Shown: positions 17,545-26,720 of the stretch, in pieces
Position numbering within the stretch: position 1 is the stretch's first letter
How the letters are laid out: the number at the start of each line of letters is the position of its first letter
Origin: OLB6 sp964493635
GTDB taxonomy: Bacteria > Bacteroidota > Ignavibacteria > Kapaibacteriales > Kapaibacteriaceae
Assembly: GCA_964493635.1 (NCBI GenBank)
Contig: CAZBOW010000005.1
Location: 1 to 64,000 of the forward strand
Reading direction: 5' to 3'
Length of the DNA: 64,000 nt
Translations under genes and position numbers: made by a program
Notes under the pieces: model-generated
Seen by the model: the letters and a program-made list of their open reading frames with translations, nothing else
The model's database searches: none
Told to the model about the DNA's origin: nothing

Positions 17545-18980
17545 TTAGGATACTTCGACGTAATCAAGGTCTTTACCAAAGGTTTCATGTAACAGAAACC
17601 ATCNNNNNNNNNNNNNNNNNNNNNNNNNNNNNNNNNNNNNNNNNNNNNNNNNNNNNNNNNNNNNNNNNNNNNNNNNNNNNNNNNNNNNNNNNNNNNNNNN
17701 NNNGATACTTCGACGTAATCAAGGTCTTTACCAAAGGTTTCATGTAACAGAAACCATCCCAGCAGTGCAAGGAGAAACACCACGCCTCCCACCAACAACG
17801 CAGCACTGGCAAGGGGCTGATCGAGGCGTACCCACTCTACGCCCGACACCTGACCAGTGTGCAACATTGAATAGAGTGCCAAGGTTGGGACTAATGCACC
17901 ACGGACAAAGTTCGGGACCGTGGTGGCAACCGTAGCACGCAAGTTGGTACCAAACTGCTCTGCCGCCGTTGTCACAAACACGGCCCAGTACCCCGATCCA
18001 AAGCCCAACAATCCTGTTTGGACGTACGTCAGCGTTTCGGACCGATCCGGTGTGTGGAGGTACCACCACACCAGCCCGGCCGTCATTCCGAGAAACAGAA
18101 GTACGGTTCGCTTCCTGCTTCCCAGCCACTGGCTAATCAGGCCGCTGACCAGGTCGCCGGCAGCCAGCCCCACATAGCACCACATCACAGCCTGTCCAGC
18201 CACGATCGACGCAGCCGAACCGGACTCCTTTGTGAACTCCGGGGAAAACGTCACGAGAATGCCAACCACATACCAGATAGGAAGGCCGATCGTAATACAG
18301 CCAACATACAGGAGCAGACGCTTCGGCGTAAAGAGCATGAAAAAATTGCCTCGCGGTACAGCGCTGGCCTCGGCCTTGGCAAACATCCCCGACTCATGAA
18401 CACGCACGCGCATCACAAGCAGAAGGAGTCCTAGGATGCCGCCGGCGATAAACGCTGCTCGCCAGTCGAATAGCTCATGCACGAAATAGGCGGCCACCGC
18501 GCCAAGGATGCCCATCGAGGCAACGATGGTAGTACCGTAGCCCCGCGTTTCTTTGGGCATAATCTCGGCTACAAGTGTAATGGCAACGCCAAGCTCACCA
18601 GCCAGACCAATGCCTGAGAGAAATCGGAACAGCGCATACATCTCCACCGAGCTTACAAATGCATTGGCGATGTTCATGATGCTGTACAGGAGGATCGAGC
18701 CTAGCAGCACTGATAGTCGTCCGCGCCGATCGGCGAGGATACCGAAGAGCAAGCCCCCTATCAGCATACCTCCCATCTGCCACTGGAGAATCAGTTCGCT
18801 GGCCTTCATCATGTTTGCTGCAGACACGCCAATGTCGGCCAGAGACTCCTGACGCACGATGGAAAACAGGATCAGGTCGTAGATGTCCACGAAGTACCCA
18901 AGTCCACACACCAGCACGGTGAGCCAGATGCGTGGAGACAGAGATGATGTTGACCCTGTTGAACTCGTACTGACAACCAT
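17545..18980 (-). CDS. MFS transporter, interrupted by an assembly gap
   Basis: This is a 12-helix major facilitator of about 426 residues once the 155-bp gap artefact is removed. The MFS motif between helices 2 and 3 is clear (GGLLFGILADRRGRLS), and R/E residues occur in helices 4-5 (FRFLSGIGLAGELGVAITL). The pattern fits the metabolite:H+ symporter type of the MHS/sialate group, but the substrate is unknown. The start at 18980 follows the cdd stop by 5 nt. The C terminus, rebuilt across the gap, reads DYVEVS-stop at 17545. Because 155 is not a multiple of 3, the uncollapsed assembly shows a false frameshift and a false fusion to the next gene. Confidence 0.85.
17549..17758. other. Scaffold gap (100 N) with duplicated 55-bp flanks
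   Basis: N run 17604-17703. The 55 bases 17549-17603 recur at 17704-17758. Merging the overlap restores the 3' end of the MFS gene. Confidence 0.9.
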
Positions 18981-18985
18981 ACCTG

Positions 18986-19420
18986 TTATCCTCGTTCCGG
19001 AAGCGATGTTGGACCAAAGCTGTGCGGCAGTAACTCCGAGAGCATCATCACGCGTTCGGTTCCTGCTAATGTGCGCGACACCACGATCACATCCGACCCA
19101 TACTCCGCCAGTACCTGCCGGCACGCCCCGCAGGGCATTGTAGGCTCCTGGGTATCGGTCACAATCACGCAGGCAAGAATGGATCGTCGTCCTGCAGCCG
19201 TTGCCGCTGTGACAGCCGATCGCTCAGCACACTGCGTAAGGCCGTAGGATGCGTTCTCTACGTTGCAACCCACATGCAGGTCATGGTGGTCGTCGATCAG
19301 GACAGCACCAACCAGGAACTGCGAATACGGAGCATAGGCACGACGGCGCACATCAAGCGCCAGATCTGCGGCCGTGTTCAGAAGGCCGGATTCGTGCAGA
19401 GTGTTGTAGGTTGCTTTCAT
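18986..19420 (-). CDS. cdd: Cytidine deaminase
   Basis: This zinc-dependent enzyme converts cytidine and deoxycytidine to the uridine forms in pyrimidine salvage. The 144 residues fit the homotetrameric class. It shows AYAPYSQFLVGA, the substrate motif NVENAS, the zinc ligand and catalytic Glu in QCAERSAV, and PCGACRQVL. The start at 19420 is the nearest ATG; 19432 is an alternative (MAVSMKAT) closer to the predicted transcription start. It is the first gene of the 12-gene minus-strand run and its start codon overlaps that of divergent mutY. Confidence 0.95.
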   Translation of the reverse strand: MKATYNTLHESGLLNTAADLALDVRRRAYAPYSQFLVGAVLIDDHHDLHVGCNVENASYGLTQCAERSAVTAATAAGRRSILACVIVTDTQEPTMPCGACRQVLAEYGSDVIVVSRTLAGTERVMMLSELLPHSFGPTSLPERG

Positions 19421-20339
19421 GGAAACAGCCATAAAGGAACCCAAAGATACCACGCAGGTACGCAGGAATCTGCTTCGATGGTATCGCAAGCACGGCCGCA
19501 GTTTTCCATGGCGAATGCCAACCGTGAATCCCTACGTTGTGATGGTATCCGAAGTGATGCTTCAACAAACCCAGGCACCACGGGTGGCCGAACTGCTACC
19601 CCTCTTTCTGGAGCGATTTCCGTCGGTTGAGCATCTATCGGAAGCGTCCAACGCTGCCGTCATCATGGCATGGAAGGGGCTGGGGTATAATAATCGTGCT
19701 ATTCGACTGCGCGATGCTGCGCGGATGGTCGTCGAAGAGTTTTCGGGACAGGTTCCCGCTGCAATCGAAGACCTGCGCCGGTTGCCAGGTATCGGGCCTT
19801 ATGCCTCGGCGGCCATCAGCACGTTTGCCTTCGATACCCGTGTGGTGGTCCTGGATGTGAATGTGCGAAGGGTGTACTCCCGGTTGTACACAACGCAGCC
19901 CCACTCAGCAGCTGTGGTGAGCGATCAGACACTCTCGATGTTTGCATCCATACTCATACCCCGTCAACGACCATCAGAATGGCATCACGCCGTGATGGAC
20001 TTGGGGGCAACCATCTGCATGGCTCGCAGAACCCTGTGCAGTACGTGTCCGCTGCGTACCGTGTGTCCGAGTAGGCATCTTGAGAACGCCGCTCCCCCGC
20101 CCCAGAAGCCACGTAAGGCCGAGCCGCAGTTTCGTGACGAACCGCGACGACTCTGGCGGGGGCGAATCGTCGAAGCTCTGCGCACCATCAATGGCGCTGT
20201 CGCCGTCGAAGACCTGACCTCAATGGTCTTTGGTGTGCGTCGACCTGCCGAGGTAGCGTTGGTAGAGCGCATGTTCGAAGCGCTGGAGTCCGACGGGCTG
20301 ATCTCTCGATCGGCGGGCTTCGTGAAGCTTACCGATTAG
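19419..20339 (+). CDS. mutY: A/G-specific adenine glycosylase, short form
   Basis: This base-excision-repair enzyme removes adenine mispaired with 8-oxoG. Of 306 residues, the N-terminal catalytic core is complete: catalytic Glu45 (SEVMLQQTQ), helix-hairpin-helix LPGIGPYAS (122-130), catalytic Asp146 (LDVNVRR) and a 4Fe-4S loop with C200, C207, C210 and C216 (spacing 6-2-5). The usual NUDIX-like 8-oxoG reader is absent. It is replaced by a winged-helix-like tail of about 65 residues (RGRIVEALRTINGAVAVEDL), as in some short MutY proteins of other phyla. The ATG overlaps the cdd ATG on the other strand (CATG). The 3' end overlaps the convergent gene by 4 bp. Confidence 0.9.
   Translation: METAIKEPKDTTQVRRNLLRWYRKHGRSFPWRMPTVNPYVVMVSEVMLQQTQAPRVAELLPLFLERFPSVEHLSEASNAAVIMAWKGLGYNNRAIRLRDAARMVVEEFSGQVPAAIEDLRRLPGIGPYASAAISTFAFDTRVVVLDVNVRRVYSRLYTTQPHSAAVVSDQTLSMFASILIPRQRPSEWHHAVMDLGATICMARRTLCSTCPLRTVCPSRHLENAAPPPQKPRKAEPQFRDEPRRLWRGRIVEALRTINGAVAVEDLTSMVFGVRRPAEVALVERMFEALESDGLISRSAGFVKLTD
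19442..19449 (-). promoter_or_regulatory. Candidate -7 element for the cdd-led operon
   Basis: The minus-strand sequence TATCTTTG matches TAnnTTTG. It lies inside the first codons of divergent mutY and would start transcription only 5-17 nt before the possible cdd starts. No clear -33 TTG was seen at the right distance. Confidence 0.5.
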
Positions 20340-21640
20340 AACGTATATGAAACGGCTGCCGACAGGATGTTGAACGCGCTTACGCTATAGTCCACGGCAA
20401 TACGAACGTTGGCATAGTGAGCCGTTGCGCCGATCGTCCACTTCACGTTGGTGTTCTGCACGCTCACGATACTCACCTGTGTTTGCGTGTCGCCCGGTTG
20501 CTCGGCAGTAGGTACCGATGGCTGTCCTGGTGCAGGGGGCTCAGGTAGAAGGCCCAAAGCAATCTGGATCTCTTGAGGAAGGACGTAGGAGTAGGTTGAT
20601 GTCACATCGATCGTTTCGTAGTTCAGGCCCGTGTAGACGGCCACCACGTCCCATAGCTCTTTGCTGGCATGGATGTTCCCACTCCAGATCGTAGCATCGG
20701 CTTCGAGTTTCGATTCCGTCAACCCAACCGTATTGGTAAGGTTGGTACCCTGATACACCACCTGGGCAGCCAGATCGAACCAGCGCTTCGGAAAGTACTG
20801 CGACAGGCTATGCTTCAAGCCAAAGCCCCAAAAGGCAAACTTGCCCACGTTCTTGTCGATCTCGACTGGTGGAATAAACCGTACGAGGGCCTCGGTGCCA
20901 TACAATGAGCCAATCTCAATTTGCGGCACAGCAGCCATCAGCGAATTGATGTTCACTCCGGGAGGTAGCGTCAAATATGGTGGCAGGGCAAGTGTCAACA
21001 GGAGTGAATCAAGTGCTGCCTGGCCCTCGGCATTCAGGAGTTGATACTCGGTTCGGTTCTGCAGCAGAATCCGCATCTGGTCTTGGTTGGGCAGCGTCAC
21101 GCGTTTGTCCGGCATGTTGCCAAACAACGTGGCGGCCACCTCTGGAAGTACGATGAAGCCAGAATCCAGACCATCTCGGAACAGCTCCTTGATCAGGCTT
21201 GAGGTAAGGCCCAGCGTATCGGCATAGGTTGGGTTGATGTTGTACTGAAAGCCGTTCGGACCTATCGAGATCGTGCCGTGGCGAAGTAACACGTCCTGAA
21301 CCCCTTCACGCGGACCAAAGTCCAAACCCGGTGTGTAGGTCTTCATGTCGTCGGCGATCTGACCGAACATGCCATTGACACTCACCTTGAAATACGGCTT
21401 GTCGACCGATACTGGCACGTAGGCATGGTCGTAAAATCGGGCGTTCGACGTGGCGTTGATGGTAGTTACCAGCGGCTGCACGTAGGGTACGGCATTGCTC
21501 TGGAAGATGTCCTTGGTAAGCGACCGCGTTACATCAACGGCCAGCGGATTCCACAGCTGCTGGGCTGATAGACTCAGCGCTCCTGTGATCAGCAACAGTA
21601 CAGAAACATGAATTCGCATGCAGGTTGGGTGATGTTTCAT
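20336..21640 (-). CDS. Outer-membrane protein (DUF6588-like)
   Basis: This 434-residue protein has a signal peptide ending SLSA and Gln at +1. The body alternates beta strands with aromatic residues and ends ILSAAVSYTF, with the terminal Phe typical of beta-barrel proteins inserted by BamA. The overall plan resembles the DUF6588 family of Bacteroidota, though I recognise it only weakly. The start at 21640 overlaps the stop of the upstream glycosyltransferase (TAATG), so it belongs to the methyltransferase-GT4 unit. Its role may be in the envelope. Confidence 0.6.
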   Translation of the reverse strand: MKHHPTCMRIHVSVLLLITGALSLSAQQLWNPLAVDVTRSLTKDIFQSNAVPYVQPLVTTINATSNARFYDHAYVPVSVDKPYFKVSVNGMFGQIADDMKTYTPGLDFGPREGVQDVLLRHGTISIGPNGFQYNINPTYADTLGLTSSLIKELFRDGLDSGFIVLPEVAATLFGNMPDKRVTLPNQDQMRILLQNRTEYQLLNAEGQAALDSLLLTLALPPYLTLPPGVNINSLMAAVPQIEIGSLYGTEALVRFIPPVEIDKNVGKFAFWGFGLKHSLSQYFPKRWFDLAAQVVYQGTNLTNTVGLTESKLEADATIWSGNIHASKELWDVVAVYTGLNYETIDVTSTYSYVLPQEIQIALGLLPEPPAPGQPSVPTAEQPGDTQTQVSIVSVQNTNVKWTIGATAHYANVRIAVDYSVSAFNILSAAVSYTF

Positions 21641-22956
21641 TATGAAACGCTCTCTAAGATTCGCGCCAATTGAGCTGCCGATTCCCGACGCTCATACTTT
21701 CGCACTTCGTGGTGAATTGGTGAGGCAATTGGCAGGCCATCTTTCCAGCGTTGGATGGCATTCATCAGGGCTTCGGCAATACCGTGCACATCGGCCTGAG
21801 GACAACTCACGCCAGCCTGCGTTTCATTGATGAGGGCCTCGATCGCACTGCCTCGTGGTGCCAGTGCAAGAATCGGTCTGCCGACGCCAAGGTATTCGTA
21901 GACCTTTCCCGGTACAATCTCGGCAGACTCCTTGGCATCATCCACGATCAGCAGACTCATCTCGGAGCGCATTAGATGGGCAATGCTCTCGTGATGGGGT
22001 ACGTAGTCGACCACCTCGATCGATTCGGCAAAGGTAGTTGCGCTCAGCATCTGCTGGACGTCGTCGCCAAACCGCCCTACGAGTCGAAGTTTGATGGAAG
22101 GGGGCTCAAGGCGGCCCTGTGATTGCAGTATCTCCAGTGCCTCCAGCAGTGCCCTTGGTGTTCGCCGGCCATACATCGACCCCGTGTAGGTGATTGTAAA
22201 CACACTGTTGGGGGTGTATTCAACCCTCGGAAAATCCGAAGCATCGTAGCCATTGGGTACGTGGTGGAACTTCTCCGCCGGTAGTTCGGGATACTTTGCC
22301 CGGGCATCATCAATGATGCCCTGCCACGCGCATTCCACGGCCGTTGCCTCGACAAACACGCTTCGCTCAAGCCTACGATCGATCCATGCCGGTAGCCACC
22401 ATCGGTCCGGTGTGGTAAGAAACTGCGTCCAGGGATCGCGAAATCCGGCTACCCACGGAAGCTTTGTAGAACGGTGGGTGTTGCGTCCGATGAGTGCACA
22501 GGTGTAGGGCGGTGAAGAGCTGTAGATCGCAGAGATGCCCTCTTCCCGAATGAGTTCCACCGCTCGTTGCGTTGCCGGTCGGAGCCATGCGATGCGGGCA
22601 TCAGGAATGAAGAAGGTTGCTCGCACCCATTCACTCAGGACTTCCTTCCATCCGGAGCGTTGCTCACTGGACTTGTTTACGTTCACATCTACCGCAGCCC
22701 CTTTCCGACCCATGAAGCGCCGGTAGAGCGTGTAGGGCTCTACGATGGGCACACGCTCCACACGGACGTCAGCAGGAATCTTGGCCACCAGACTCTCGTC
22801 GCGCGCTGGGAAATCACCATTGTGTACGGTAAGAACAACCGGTTGCCACCCTGCCTCGCGTAGGTACGTCACGTGCTTCAGAACGCGCTGAACACCCGGA
22901 CCCCCTCCAGGCGGGAAGTGGTAGGCAATCACGAGTACCTTCTTCGTCGGCTGCAT
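21640..22956 (-). CDS. Glycosyltransferase family 4-like
   Basis: This 438-residue GT-B glycosyltransferase has an N-terminal acceptor domain starting KKVLVIAYHFPPGGGPGVQR, typical of GT4 enzymes with the GG loop. The C-terminal donor domain has FTITYTGSMYGRR and the E-x7-E region around IVPGKVYEYLGVGRPILAL. It probably adds a sugar during cell-surface polysaccharide assembly. The ATG at 22956 follows the methyltransferase stop directly; a GTG at 22962 would overlap it. It lies in a glycan gene neighbourhood. Confidence 0.88.
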   Translation of the reverse strand: MQPTKKVLVIAYHFPPGGGPGVQRVLKHVTYLREAGWQPVVLTVHNGDFPARDESLVAKIPADVRVERVPIVEPYTLYRRFMGRKGAAVDVNVNKSSEQRSGWKEVLSEWVRATFFIPDARIAWLRPATQRAVELIREEGISAIYSSSPPYTCALIGRNTHRSTKLPWVAGFRDPWTQFLTTPDRWWLPAWIDRRLERSVFVEATAVECAWQGIIDDARAKYPELPAEKFHHVPNGYDASDFPRVEYTPNSVFTITYTGSMYGRRTPRALLEALEILQSQGRLEPPSIKLRLVGRFGDDVQQMLSATTFAESIEVVDYVPHHESIAHLMRSEMSLLIVDDAKESAEIVPGKVYEYLGVGRPILALAPRGSAIEALINETQAGVSCPQADVHGIAEALMNAIQRWKDGLPIASPIHHEVRKYERRESAAQLARILESVS

Positions 22957-22958
22957 CG

Positions 22959-23789
22959 TCACGCAGGTTTCCGGAAAACGAGGGCCGTTTCCATTCCTAG
23001 CGTTCGCACCAGCGGTAGGCCCTTCAGTGGTGTCAGTTCCAGCGTAGGGATCGGCTTATTGTACTTCCATCGGAACACCGGACGCAGTCCAAAGTACCGT
23101 TCGTCCAGCAGGGATAAACCTGCATGTCGGGCATCGTTGAGAATCTGTGCTGCCGAGCAGCGAATGCGGTGGAGTCTGCGCAACTCCTCCTGATTCATCG
23201 GATCGCCCTGATCAATCATCCAGAAAAAGATCGACCGAGGGAGCAGGTGAACCCACGGTAGGGCACCGAGTGCCGTGCCAAGAAGCTGTTGATGGCCTCC
23301 ATACGCCGATAGGTATGGAGGAAACGTAATCAGAATCACGCCGCCGGGACGCATGATCCGAGCAATGTTGCGCAGCGCTACTGCGGCATCGTCCAGATGC
23401 TCAATCACATCGCGTAGGACGACCACGTCGAACCGCTCCTGCCATGCTTCCGGAATTGCGTCGTAGATCACATCGTGGTGAACAAAGGACACATCCAAGT
23501 TTAGTGCCTGCGCAATAGGAGTCGACACCTGCTCCAATAGTGGGGCCATGATGTCGGTGCCCAGCGCAAAACCTGCACCGTGTTGCACAAATGCATCCAG
23601 CACACCCCCCTCTGCACAACCGATCTCGCACACACTGGCACGGTCCGGCAATGCATCTAGCCGCTCCAACCACGGTATCAGCGTGTGGATAGCCAAACGG
23701 TACTGCATACGGAAGTTCCGCTTTGTGCGCGGAATCCACTCCATCTGCTCAACGCGATTAGCCAAGTCGGTAGTGTAGGGGGCTGTCAC
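22959..23789 (-). CDS. SAM-dependent class I methyltransferase
   Basis: This 276-residue Rossmann methyltransferase has motif I VCEIGCAEGG near residue 53, an acidic residue after strand 2 (LGTDIMAP) and motif IV/post-I DVVVLRDVIEHLDD, like the UbiG/Methyltransf_11-23 group. Being first in an operon with a GT4 enzyme, it may methylate a glycan, but the substrate is unknown. The start is GTG at 23789, only 7 nt from a TATCTTTG -7 element, so the transcript may be leaderless or nearly so. Confidence 0.88.
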   Translation of the reverse strand: MTAPYTTDLANRVEQMEWIPRTKRNFRMQYRLAIHTLIPWLERLDALPDRASVCEIGCAEGGVLDAFVQHGAGFALGTDIMAPLLEQVSTPIAQALNLDVSFVHHDVIYDAIPEAWQERFDVVVLRDVIEHLDDAAVALRNIARIMRPGGVILITFPPYLSAYGGHQQLLGTALGALPWVHLLPRSIFFWMIDQGDPMNQEELRRLHRIRCSAAQILNDARHAGLSLLDERYFGLRPVFRWKYNKPIPTLELTPLKGLPLVRTLGMETALVFRKPA

Positions 23790-23796
23790 AGTGCTT

Positions 23797-23804
23797 CAAA
23801 GATA
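23797..23804 (-). promoter_or_regulatory. Candidate -7 element (TATCTTTG) for the methyltransferase operon
   Basis: It matches TAnnTTTG on the minus strand and lies 7 nt before the GTG start of the methyltransferase. It is paired with an opposite-facing element 24 bp away. Confidence 0.55.
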
Positions 23805-23828
23805 CTGAGGGCGGCATCCGTTCAGGCG

Positions 23829-23836
23829 TATTTTTG
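23829..23836 (+). promoter_or_regulatory. Candidate -7 element (TATTTTTG) for the GT2 gene
   Basis: It matches TAnnTTTG on the plus strand and ends 3 nt before the ATG at 23840. Transcription would begin at or next to the start codon, implying a leaderless mRNA. No Shine-Dalgarno sequence is seen. Confidence 0.5.
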
Positions 23837-23839
23837 GGG

Positions 23840-24850
23840 ATGAACAGCATTCGATATTCGATCGTTGTGGCCGTCTATAACCGCCCCGAAGAAATGGACG
23901 AACTCCTCGAGAGCCTGTCTCAGCAAACCATGCGAGACTTCGAGGTTGTGGTTGTCGAGGATGGCTCGCAGCGGCCGTCGAAATCGGTTTGCGATCGGTA
24001 TGCGCAGAGCATTCAGCTGTCGTACTTCGCCAAGGAGAACTCTGGCCCAGGATTGTCGCGAAACTATGGCTGCGACCGGGCGCGGGGCGAGGTATTCATC
24101 TTTCTTGACTCCGACTGCACCGTTCCCCCCACGTGGTTAGCGCAGGTTGATCAGGGAATGAATCAGACGGGTTTTGACGCCTTTGGCGGACCTGATCGGG
24201 AGCACCATGCCTTCAGCCCCCTACAAAAGGCCATATCCTATGCCATGACGTCGGTTCTCACCACCGGCGGTATCCGAGGCTCGAAGGTGCGTGTAGGTGG
24301 TGCGTTTCACCCGCGCTCCTTCAACATGGGAATGCGTCGGTCGGTGTACGCCACAACGCACGGATTTTCTACCATGCGGTTTGGCGAGGATATCGACCTT
24401 AGCATTCGCATGGTACAGGCTGGGTTTCGAGTAGGGCTACTACCGGACGCTTGGGTGTATCACAAGCGACGAACCGATCTGAAAAAGTTCTTTAAGCAGG
24501 TGCACAACTCTGGCATGGCTCGCATCAACCTTACGCTGCGCCATCCTGGCACCCTGAAACTCACGCACTTCTTTCCAGCGGCCTTTACAGTGTACGTAGC
24601 GGTTGCCCTGCTGTACGTTATCGTCCATCCACTTGGTGGTTGGTCCCTACTCCCGCTGGCTGTATGGTGCTCGGCAATCGCCCTACATGCAGCACTGCGC
24701 ATGCGCTCGGCATCGATCGGCATCCTTGCCGTTGTTGCCTCGATCGTACAGATGATCGGGTACGGAACTGGATTCATTCGCGGACTTGTACGCCGCGTGA
24801 TCCTTAACAAGCCCGAAGGCTACGCCTATCAGAACACGTTCTATAAGTAG
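23840..24850 (+). CDS. Glycosyltransferase family 2 with C-terminal membrane segments
   Basis: This 336-residue GT-A enzyme has an N-terminal catalytic domain beginning YSIVVAVYNRPEEMDELLES, with the nucleotide-binding VVVEDGS and a DxD equivalent in FLDSDCTVPPTWL. GEDIDLSIRMVQAGFRVGLL supplies the ED catalytic-base region. Two or three hydrophobic helices follow (about residues 240-320), so it is membrane-bound at the inner face. ATG 23840 is preferred over an upstream TTG. It is probably used in surface glycan synthesis. Its 3' end overlaps the convergent GT9 gene by 10 bp. Confidence 0.88.
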   Translation: MNSIRYSIVVAVYNRPEEMDELLESLSQQTMRDFEVVVVEDGSQRPSKSVCDRYAQSIQLSYFAKENSGPGLSRNYGCDRARGEVFIFLDSDCTVPPTWLAQVDQGMNQTGFDAFGGPDREHHAFSPLQKAISYAMTSVLTTGGIRGSKVRVGGAFHPRSFNMGMRRSVYATTHGFSTMRFGEDIDLSIRMVQAGFRVGLLPDAWVYHKRRTDLKKFFKQVHNSGMARINLTLRHPGTLKLTHFFPAAFTVYVAVALLYVIVHPLGGWSLLPLAVWCSAIALHAALRMRSASIGILAVVASIVQMIGYGTGFIRGLVRRVILNKPEGYAYQNTFYK

Positions 24851-25926
24851 GCCAGCTGTTCTTCAACGGCCGTAAGTACCGTTGATGGTTGTAGGTGGTC
24901 CATGCATCGATAGGAAGGGTTCGTGCAGTCGTGCTGGAAGAAGCACGTGCAGGTTTTGTCTGGTTCGATCAACACGCCACGATCGTACAGTTCGAACTCG
25001 TGCTTGTTGAAGATGTTGTTCATCAACACAAGACGCTTCTTCAGGCCAATGGCAATATGCATTGCCATCGTCACGGCGGTGACCACAACATCACACATCG
25101 CCATGACGGCAATGAAGTTTCGAAGCGTATGTGTTCCCTCGTACGTTGCGCCGGTGCGTTCCCGTAGTACCACGTTTCGCTCGTGTTCGGAGGGTCCACC
25201 CAGCAGCAGCACTCGGAATCCTCGGTCGTGGAGCATTGTGATGAGCTGTACCCAGTACTCCTCCGGCCACTCACGTGCAATCCACCGCTCTCCGCATCCT
25301 GTGTTGAGTCCTATAACTGGGCCACCGGGCGGCAGCGCAATTGGCGATGGTCCTGGTGGGTCGAGTACATACTCCTGCCGGGTGTATGGCAGGTTACAGA
25401 GCTGTGTGATTTCCTCAGGATACGATAGCGTGTTGGCCTTGTTTACATCGTCGAACACACCCGTGCGGTACTTGGCTTCGGCCAGATGGTTTGCCGGAGC
25501 TGGCAGGCCATTGCGCAGGACAAAACCATACTTCTCACCGGCGGTGATCGTATTGGTGATCGCACAGGCTTGAGCGTCCTTGTCGAGGTTCATTACGACG
25601 TCGAAACCTACCTGCTGGAGAAGCACCACGTTCTCCGCTGAGGGTTTCATTACGCGATGGACGGCAGCAGGCACAAGTTCTGGTGTGTAGGTTAGCCACC
25701 AGATCTCATGGTTCGGATACTGTGCTGTAAGGGGCTCAAGGATCACCGTTGTGCGGATGACGTCACCAGCGGCACCCAGCTTGATGATGAGAATACGTCC
25801 TGCACGCTGGACATGGTGTGAACAATCATGGCAATGCACACCGAACTGCTTATGAGGTTTACAGGGAACATCCCCTCGTGCATGCAGACAATCCGACCGA
25901 AACACTTCTCCGTCCACCTGCATCAT
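24841..25926 (-). CDS. Glycosyltransferase family 9 (ADP-heptose:LPS heptosyltransferase-like)
   Basis: This 361-residue GT-B enzyme has the GT9 start motif RILIIKLGAAGDVIRTT near residue 43 and the donor-site block GLNTGCGERWIAREWPEEYW. Before the catalytic domain is a ~40-residue Cys/His-rich lead (C14, C22, C32 and C35 with nearby His). A second Cys cluster lies near the C terminus (CTCFFQHDC, then YRCMDH), as in a Bacteroidota GT9 subfamily; together they could hold a metal. It likely adds heptose or a related sugar to a lipopolysaccharide core. The start overlaps the preceding outer-membrane protein stop. Confidence 0.88.
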   Translation of the reverse strand: MMQVDGEVFRSDCLHARGDVPCKPHKQFGVHCHDCSHHVQRAGRILIIKLGAAGDVIRTTVILEPLTAQYPNHEIWWLTYTPELVPAAVHRVMKPSAENVVLLQQVGFDVVMNLDKDAQACAITNTITAGEKYGFVLRNGLPAPANHLAEAKYRTGVFDDVNKANTLSYPEEITQLCNLPYTRQEYVLDPPGPSPIALPPGGPVIGLNTGCGERWIAREWPEEYWVQLITMLHDRGFRVLLLGGPSEHERNVVLRERTGATYEGTHTLRNFIAVMAMCDVVVTAVTMAMHIAIGLKKRLVLMNNIFNKHEFELYDRGVLIEPDKTCTCFFQHDCTNPSYRCMDHLQPSTVLTAVEEQLAYL

Positions 25927-26720
25927 ATTCGTACCTGCAGCATGAACGTGAAGTTCAAGTGGTAGATCAAGCTTTCACCGGCCTCGTTGATCGACCGCGG
26001 TGTGAGCAATTCACCTCGACCACCCTCCCACGTTGGGCGGGTGTCCCGACCGATCAGGTTCATGGCTCCCCATGACACGCTGGTATTCAGAAACAGCGGA
26101 TAGTAAATCTCGCCCTCAATGCCCAGACGTACCATGCCACCAAGGCGCATAGCTGCCGGCTTACCCATGGTAATACGGGTGGTGTCAATCGGAGGAATGG
26201 CGTTGGGATAGCGTTCGTTGTACGTGATCGTGTTCTGCCCAACGGCGGTCAAGCGTGCCTCAGCCCCAAGATAGGCCCGAGCGTACGCCAAGGGGAACTC
26301 GACAAACGACCATTCAAAGCCACCATGGAAGGAGTACAGACTCACATCGTTCTGAACACGAATGGCATAGCTTGTTGATCGGATGGATTGGGTGCCCGAG
26401 TACATGAAGTAGTCCACACCAAACGGGATGCGCGTGATCTTCTGTTTGTCAAGATCAGCGAAGCCCTTCACACCCCAACCGATCTGCATGCCGTCGAAGC
26501 CCCCTCCAAATCCTGCTGTTGAATCGGCGTCATTGCCGGTCCCGGCAATCCGATACACCGCAGGGTTATCGTTGGTGATCCAGCTCGTGGATAATCCAGC
26601 TGCAACGCGATAGCGAACCTGACTCTCTGCCGGCAGCACGACGATAGCACTTAGTACCACGACGGCATACAGCAGGGTGGTGCTGTTACTGAAGGCGCTC
26701 TTGAATGCTGTAGCGTTCAT
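25923..26720 (-). CDS. Outer-membrane beta-barrel protein of unknown function
   Basis: This 265-residue protein has a signal peptide ending PAES and Gln at +1. Gly- and aromatic-rich amphipathic strands follow (RYRVAAGLSTSWITN, then LYSFHGGFEWSFVEFPLAYA), with a final strand LIYHLNFTFMLQVRI. A barrel is likely. It sits between a DPM1-like GT2 and a GT9 gene and overlaps both (35 bp and 4 bp), so it is co-transcribed with the glycan genes. No specific function can be assigned. Confidence 0.65.
   Translation of the reverse strand: MNATAFKSAFSNSTTLLYAVVVLSAIVVLPAESQVRYRVAAGLSTSWITNDNPAVYRIAGTGNDADSTAGFGGGFDGMQIGWGVKGFADLDKQKITRIPFGVDYFMYSGTQSIRSTSYAIRVQNDVSLYSFHGGFEWSFVEFPLAYARAYLGAEARLTAVGQNTITYNERYPNAIPPIDTTRITMGKPAAMRLGGMVRLGIEGEIYYPLFLNTSVSWGAMNLIGRDTRPTWEGGRGELLTPRSINEAGESLIYHLNFTFMLQVRI

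Noticed and set aside
17361..19124. Apparent 587-residue fusion of MFS transporter and downstream outer-membrane protein
   Set aside because: It is caused by reading through the 100 N and duplicated 55 bp. Collapsing the duplicate gives a stop at 17545 and two separate genes.
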